DNA of 21,374 nucleotides, taken from contig BFEA01000570.1 in NCBI GenBank assembly GCA_003427395.1, positions 320,391 through 341,764 on the forward strand, written 5' to 3'. Shown piece by piece: positions 18,161 to 21,374 of this stretch; the first letter of the stretch is position 1; each line of letters opens with the position of its first letter. Both the position numbers and the translations under genes were made by a program. A model generated the notes under the pieces. It was not told where the DNA came from. It worked only from the letters and a program-made list of their open reading frames with translations, and ran no database searches. The stretch is from Chara braunii. Its lineage: Eukaryota > Streptophyta > Charophyceae > Charales > Characeae.

Positions 18161-18332
18161 ATCTCTGTCCTGTCGCAGGGAGCTGCGAGAGGTATAACTG
18201 GCGCGCACGGTCGGAGTTGGTCTTTCGTTGAAACGCTTCTAAAACTCATGTGTGATGCGACCGTGAGGTCCAACATAAAAATTACTTTACATCTGGGTGT
18301 GGGACCGCCGCGCCCGACACCGTGCATTCGCT

Positions 18333-18512
18333 TCAACTCCGCAACCATCGTGTGCACGTTCTAACAAGACCCCTCTTTCTTGTGAGTTCGTGCCCGTTCT
18401 CTATCATTCGGCAGTGCACAAGTGCGAAGTCTCCAACCATGTTGGGGACTTCGTCGAGAGGAATTTTCGCAGGGGAAAACGTGGGTTCCATGCCAATGGC
18501 TCGAAGGGAGTC
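18333..18512 (-). CDS. Candidate downstream exon of the Myb/SANT gene
   Basis: On the minus strand TTCTGTGCTTGCAG|GACTCC is a plausible splice acceptor, preceded by a T-rich stretch with ATTTTTATTTTATTTTTGCC. The exon reads DSLRAIGMEPTFSPAKIPLD then EVPNMVGDFALVHCRMIENG and stays open to 18333; a shift near 18360 would join it to VHTMVAELKRMHGVGRGG. It follows the SANT ORF on the same strand, so it may be its second exon. The matching donor near 18600 is not clear. Confidence 0.3.
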   Translation of the reverse strand, partial: DSLRAIGMEPTFSPAKIPLDEVPNMVGDFALVHCRMIENGHELTRKRGLVRTCTRWLRS

Positions 18513-18569
18513 CTGCAAGCACAGAACGACGAACAAAAGGCAAAAATAAAATAAAAATAAACTCGCACA

Positions 18570-19613
18570 TCACAGCCAAATAACACACTCGCTGACCACC
18601 ACACGTTGGCATGTCGTGCTGGGATCCGACCATCTCCACCAACCGCATTGCAATGCCCAAATTTGTGCGTTGACTGCATTTTTCTCGCACTCCCCTACCA
18701 GCCTTTTCGCCAAGCCTTGCTGCACCATCTTCGACACCACCCACTCATACCTCTCTTTCTTCCACTTCATTTGCTGCCTTCTCGGTCTGCTGACGTGCAT
18801 AGCATCCTCTTCCGCGAGGTATCGCAGTAACGCCAATGTTTCATCCAACCTCCAATTATCGTCCCGGCTCTTTCCTTTCGCAACAGTCTTTCCAACCCCA
18901 CCGGCATTGCTCGTCGTTGCCGTTTTCTTACCGCCTTCTCCTGTATCCCCTGCACTGCCTTTCAACCACCAGCCAAAGGCCCCTCTTTGCGTCTCCGCCT
19001 GTCCGCGAATGTTGACGTCTGCATCGTCGCTCTAGACGCCCGTATCGACTCTTCCACTTGTAATCGAGTCGTCGAAGGACCTCAACCGCTGCATACATGG
19101 AACGCCAGGCTGCTCATGCGGCATCCCCCACCCCATCGACGCGGGAAAAGCACTCGGAAACGCTGATTGCGGTTGGGCGCTTGCTGCCTGGCCCATGAGG
19201 GAGGAGAAGGACTCCTCAGCACACTGCTGCGACATGCTTGTGTACGTGTCCGACCTTGGCGGTGAGAACACATTTTGGGTGGCCCACTACGGAAGCGCCT
19301 TGAAAGTGGGCAAAGGGGGGAGACCCCCTGGCCATGCTCCACCTGCCGAGATCGATGGCGGCACATCTCCGCTCGCAGATTCCATGCGGGACGACAAGGC
19401 CGACGCGGACGGACTTGCGTTGCGGTTATGCTCCATACCTGCTTGCCGCGTACGATGACGAAAACTGGAAAACTGCTGTCTTGGTTGCGCACGCCAGCTA
19501 TGGAAGTTATTCCCTAGATTCTGCCAACGGCCACGAAAAGGACTGGTGTACACATGCTGTGCTACCACGCACGCTTCGTTATAAAGTATTCGAAAACGAC
19601 GAAGCGCGCACAC
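18570..19613 (-). pseudogene. Myb/SANT-like DNA-binding protein of Harbinger type, broken
   Basis: PIF/Harbinger elements encode a second protein with a Myb/SANT-like domain that binds element DNA and helps the transposase into the nucleus. One minus-strand frame runs from 19613 to 18570, interrupted only by TAG at 19287-19289 and TAG at 19032-19034. The N-terminal part is Ser/Gln/Pro-rich and disordered; ATG at 19436 is an alternative start. Then follow a Gly/Thr/Lys linker and the domain (about 18854-18675): NWRLDETLALLRYLAEED, MKWKKERYEWVVSKMVQQG and GECEKN, with the spaced tryptophans of the trihelix/SANT fold (WR..., KW, EW). At ECEKN, where the family normally has ECEKKW, the reading leaves the domain, suggesting a small indel near 18680. 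The domain itself is uninterrupted. The plus-strand frames opposite are shadows. Confidence 0.7.
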
Positions 19614-19883
19614 GGCACTTCACAAAAATGGCTCCTTTCGCACCCCAACGGGAACTGCCACAGAAATGCCTTGCGAGAGCATGGGACAACCGGGGGGCCC
19701 ATAATGTCGCACTACCAGGGAAGCAGCCCACCCACGTCGCACGGTCCTCTGCTCCACAGACGAACCAGGCGACCACGGGCGGACATCGAAAAGGCCTACT
19801 CGTTTTCGCGGCATCTTTCCCGGTAGGGGTAGGGGTCCTCGAGCTTTGGGCATCATGGACTACGCGCCAGGTACACATAAACC
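19614..19883. other. Upstream flank of the Myb/SANT remnant
   Basis: GC-rich, open on several frames of both strands, no recognisable motif. It would contain the promoter or 5' exon of the minus-strand gene if any survives. Confidence 0.35.
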
Positions 19884-19998
19884 GAAAATGTACCCCTAAC
19901 AAACTGCCACGCCCGAGTACATTGGAAAGTTGTGGGATCCGCTAAACAGAAAATGTACCCCTAACAAACTGCCACGCCCGGAAAGTTGTGGGATCCGC
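19884..19998. repeat. Near-identical direct duplication (~50-59 bp)
   Basis: Copy 1 (19884-19942) and copy 2 (19949-19998) share GAAAATGTACCCCTAACAAA, CTGCCACGCCCG and GAAAGTTGTGGGATCCGC with no mismatch that I can see. They differ only by AGTACATTG present in copy 1. The lack of substitutions suggests a recent event. Confidence 0.92.
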
Positions 19999-20055
19999 GT
20001 TTCTCAACAAAATTGCCTACTTTAGGCACAGTCGGATCAGAAGCTAATCTGGGTA

Positions 20056-20101
20056 ATGGCCCCAGACTGTCCGGGTCGAACTCTGAGTTCCCGGGGGCCA
20101 T
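20056..20101 (+). other. 46-nt imperfect hairpin
   Basis: ATGGCCCC (20056-20063) pairs with GGGGCCAT (20094-20101). Between them CGGGTCGAACT and AGTTCCCG extend the pairing with small bulges around a short CTG loop. It might be a terminator-like or transposon-end structure; nothing adjacent supports either. Confidence 0.45.
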
Positions 20102-20498
20102 GTCCCACTAGCGGGTTTATGTTTCGTGTATTTTTCAACGTGGTCACACCGTGGCCGTGGAATTTTCAGATCGGGTGGCAGGGAGCCCTGCATTCTTGAA
20201 ACCAGAACTAACCTCGACAAGTGGGGCATGGCTATGAAACCTGCCTCATTCCTATCCTATGATTGTAAACATAAATCGCTATTTCTTTCCAAAAAAAAAC
20301 AAGAAAAAGAAAGAAAGTGCTTTTTGGCAAAGGGCGGGCTGTTTTTTTCCCTATTGTGGCCTATTAGAGTGGGGACCTGTTTGAGCTGAACTACTATCTG
20401 ACCACCAACTTGACCATCGGGGCGTCTCCAATCTCCCGAACCGAACCGGACAGGTTCGTCTGTCCACCATAGCCGTTGCTTCATCAGAGGGCAGTTAA
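20102..20498. other. Stretch without a recognisable gene
   Basis: Contains an A-rich run at 20290-20320 and T7 near 20342. The minus strand is open from 20844 to 20257 (195 codons) but with unremarkable low-complexity composition. Confidence 0.35.
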
Positions 20499-20862
20499 TT
20501 GGCGATGGCAACAGCAGCAGCAGGACCGCAGTGTTCCCTCGAGGCTGTGGGGACGAGTTTCCCTCAGCATGTCCGACTGCAGGGAGGCGCTCCTGCAAAG
20601 CACGTGCAGGACAAGCGCAGCACGTGGAACTTCTGCATGTCCCAAGCCCAACGCTGGCGCAAAGTAGTGTTAGGCGACCATGTGTGCGCGGGAACGTTGA
20701 CGGGTTCTTCCACGTGGCGTTCCCCCCAGCCTGAACGACGAGAGAGACGGATCGTACGGACGGGAATGCTGCAGGTGAGTTCTGAGACAGTAGATGCGCT
20801 GACGGGAAGACAACGAATTGGGCGAAGCGGCGGGTATCAAGCAATCAGGCAACCGAAGACAG
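20499..20862 (+). CDS. Weak candidate exon, unknown protein
   Basis: A plus-strand frame opens with ATG at 20499 (MAMATAAAGPQCSLEAVGTS) and ends in Arg/Gln-rich sequence at GACAG|GTAAGA (GT at 20863), a good donor. A second donor-like GCTGCAG|GTGAGT lies near 20776. The opposite strand is open over the same bases, so coding is uncertain. No domain is recognised. Confidence 0.2.
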
Positions 20863-21126
20863 GTAAGATTTGACGGCCAACTGCTGAAGGGACTGTCATA
20901 TGAATGCTGGCTAGCCTCTACAACAACCTGGACTTCAAAAAAAAAAAAAAAAAAGGTTCTCTTAACTATTTTGATGGGTGACTATTTTATGTTGGTGATG
21001 GTGTTGATGGTGAAGCTGAGGAGAGTTGCCGCAATGCACACATTTATAGATATATGGAACACGTGTGTGTGTTGTCATGTTTGCTGTCACAGCTCCACAA
21101 GAAAAGCATGACTGTGCCAGACTGTT
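20863..21126. other. Non-coding stretch with an A18 run
   Basis: Eighteen A at 20937-20954 could be the tail of a retroposed sequence on the plus strand, but no body upstream is recognisable and I see no flanking target duplication. Confidence 0.4.
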
Positions 21127-21169
21127 CCGGCGGACTTTTTTTTTTTTTTTTTTTTTCCCGGCGGACTTT
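21127..21169. repeat. T21 run flanked by a 12-bp direct repeat
   Basis: CCGGCGGACTTT occurs at 21127-21138 and again at 21158-21169, on either side of 21 T (21136-21156). A poly-A insertion on the minus strand with a target-site duplication gives this pattern; replication slippage could too. Confidence 0.75.
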
Positions 21170-21230
21170 CAGCTACTTATAACTAGGTTGAACGCTGACA
21201 GTCTGCCCAGGATGCATTTGATTGATGGAT

Positions 21231-21233
<3 letters not shown>

Positions 21234-21297
<64 letters not shown>

Positions 21298-21374
21298 CGT
21301 GCGTGCGCGTTGCGAGATGCCTTTTGTGCATGTGTATGCGTGTGTGCGGGCGCAGGTGTGTGTGTGTGTGGGCG
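21234..21374. repeat. (GT)n microsatellite with GT/GC-rich tail
   Basis: A GT run of about 60 bases, then GTGC repeats and a degenerate GTGTG tail to the window end. Confidence 0.96.

Noticed and set aside
19334-19945. 203-codon plus-strand ORF
   Set aside because: It is antisense to the Myb/SANT frame, and no domain is recognisable on the plus strand.

Overview
This is a stretch of a large, repeat-rich eukaryotic genome, not a bacterial or organellar region. The evidence is the long dinucleotide microsatellites (one with an assembly gap of N), fragments of a LINE and of PIF/Harbinger transposon genes, an LTR retroelement, GT-AG type splice signals, and the absence of compact open genes. The LTR element's primer-binding site matches the plant-type tRNA-Asp 3' end as I remember it. 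That points to the green lineage (land plant or streptophyte alga); a charophyte such as Chara is only a guess. No intact host gene can be named with confidence.

Layout. 1-290: a 20-bp perfect palindrome, CA/CT microsatellite, T-run and CAAG repeat. 293-1940 (+): decayed C-terminal part of a LINE ORF2. 2598-4095 (+): a broken PIF/Harbinger transposase that still shows its whole DDE catalytic set. 4096-5822: GA microsatellite, a 128-bp tandem duplication and AT-rich non-coding DNA. 5823-6542 (-): an unnamed coiled-coil ORF. 6543-7960: degenerate non-coding DNA with two tRNA-like Pol III promoter pieces on opposite strands. 7960-8400: a polypurine tract with a 44-bp minisatellite. 8404-10783: strong splice-donor sequences, nearly all on the minus strand, next to short open exons; the last two lie in a tandem duplication of about 475 bp. 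11415-13925: a complete non-autonomous LTR retrotransposon (362-bp LTRs, minus orientation, no coding capacity). 13926-15340: a TGACAC-type satellite flanked by two diverged copies of a ~105-bp sequence. 15687-16360: a nested stem-loop followed by a striking array of hairpins with a 183-bp higher-order period. 16400-18060: mostly featureless, with one possible 3'-terminal exon remnant. 18333-19613 (-): a Myb/SANT-like protein of the kind that accompanies Harbinger transposases, also broken. 19614-21374: short duplications, hairpins, poly-A/T runs and a GT microsatellite.

How the parts relate. The transposase remnant (plus strand) and the Myb/SANT remnant (minus strand, 14.5 kb away) represent the two protein types a Harbinger element needs, but each carries stops or shifts and they probably come from different insertions. 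The LTR element depends on proteins supplied by another element. The most unusual item is the hairpin array near 15.85-16.25 kb, where arms differ between copies yet mostly stay complementary.
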